Of a stretch of DNA of 5,560 nt, positions 5,546-5,560 are shown in pieces; the first letter of the stretch is position 1, and every line of letters begins with the position of its first letter. This DNA comes from an archaeon (GTDB taxonomy: Archaea > Asgardarchaeota > Heimdallarchaeia > Hodarchaeales > S146-22). The translations under genes were made by a program, and so were the position numbers. The notes beneath the pieces are model-generated. The model made no database searches and was not told the DNA's origin. It saw nothing but the letters and a program-made list of their open reading frames with translations. The DNA lies in assembly GCA_024276395.1 (NCBI GenBank), contig JAJRXH010000144.1, forward strand, positions 1 to 5,560, in the 5' to 3' direction.

Positions 5546-5560
5546 CCTCAACTCTCTTGG

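Noticed and set aside
1..5560. CRISPR arrays, insertion sequences, integrase sites or phage genes
   Set aside because: No regularly spaced direct repeats, transposase motifs or paired terminal repeats were seen on reading both strands.

Overview
The window is a piece of an A+T-rich archaeal chromosome. The strongest evidence is an archaeal/eukaryotic-type ribosomal protein uS15 with its extra N-terminal domain. Supporting evidence is an archaeal-style Ham1 nucleotide pyrophosphatase, a RecJ/Cdc45-family replication protein, the start of an aldehyde:ferredoxin oxidoreductase, archaeal TATA boxes and T-run terminators. The exact lineage cannot be fixed from this sequence. An Asgard-type or other mesophilic archaeon would fit, but that is a guess.

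Layout. Positions 1-3666 hold a tight minus-strand cluster, read right to left: ham1/XTP pyrophosphatase (3085-3666), a catalytically degenerate DHH protein resembling Cdc45 or archaeal RecJ (1593-3113), a polytopic GT-C-type membrane glycosyltransferase (224-1585), and the N-terminal 85 codons of a tungsten aldehyde:ferredoxin oxidoreductase family gene (1-255), which runs off the window. Junctions are a 29-bp overlap, a 7-bp gap and a 32-bp overlap, so the four genes look co-transcribed and partly translationally coupled. Positions 3667-3847 form a divergent regulatory region with a palindromic TTTTAAAA box and a G+C-rich element that folds on paper into a three-way junction. Positions 3848-4303 encode uS15 on the plus strand. 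Positions 4304-4548 are a convergent, A/T-rich intergenic stretch with T-runs and a hairpin suited to transcription termination. Positions 4549-5379 (minus) encode a secreted or membrane-tethered protein with a carboxypeptidase-regulatory-like beta domain and a carbohydrate-binding-like beta-sandwich. Its leader (5380-5560) contains TATA-like boxes and a perfect 8-bp hairpin.

How the parts fit together. The replication and nucleotide-hygiene genes (Ham1, Cdc45-like) sit beside uS15; my recollection is that archaeal recJ-like genes often neighbour the uS15 gene. Here that neighbourhood is inverted, with ham1 between them and divergent transcription. The membrane glycosyltransferase and the oxidoreductase look like unrelated passengers of the same transcript.

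The two observations most worth following are: (1) the DHH protein appears to have lost nearly all metal-binding residues while keeping the whole RecJ-like fold order, as in eukaryotic Cdc45; and (2) the uS15 leader can form a three-way junction, the kind of RNA shape that uS15 recognises in 16S rRNA, which suggests autogenous control.
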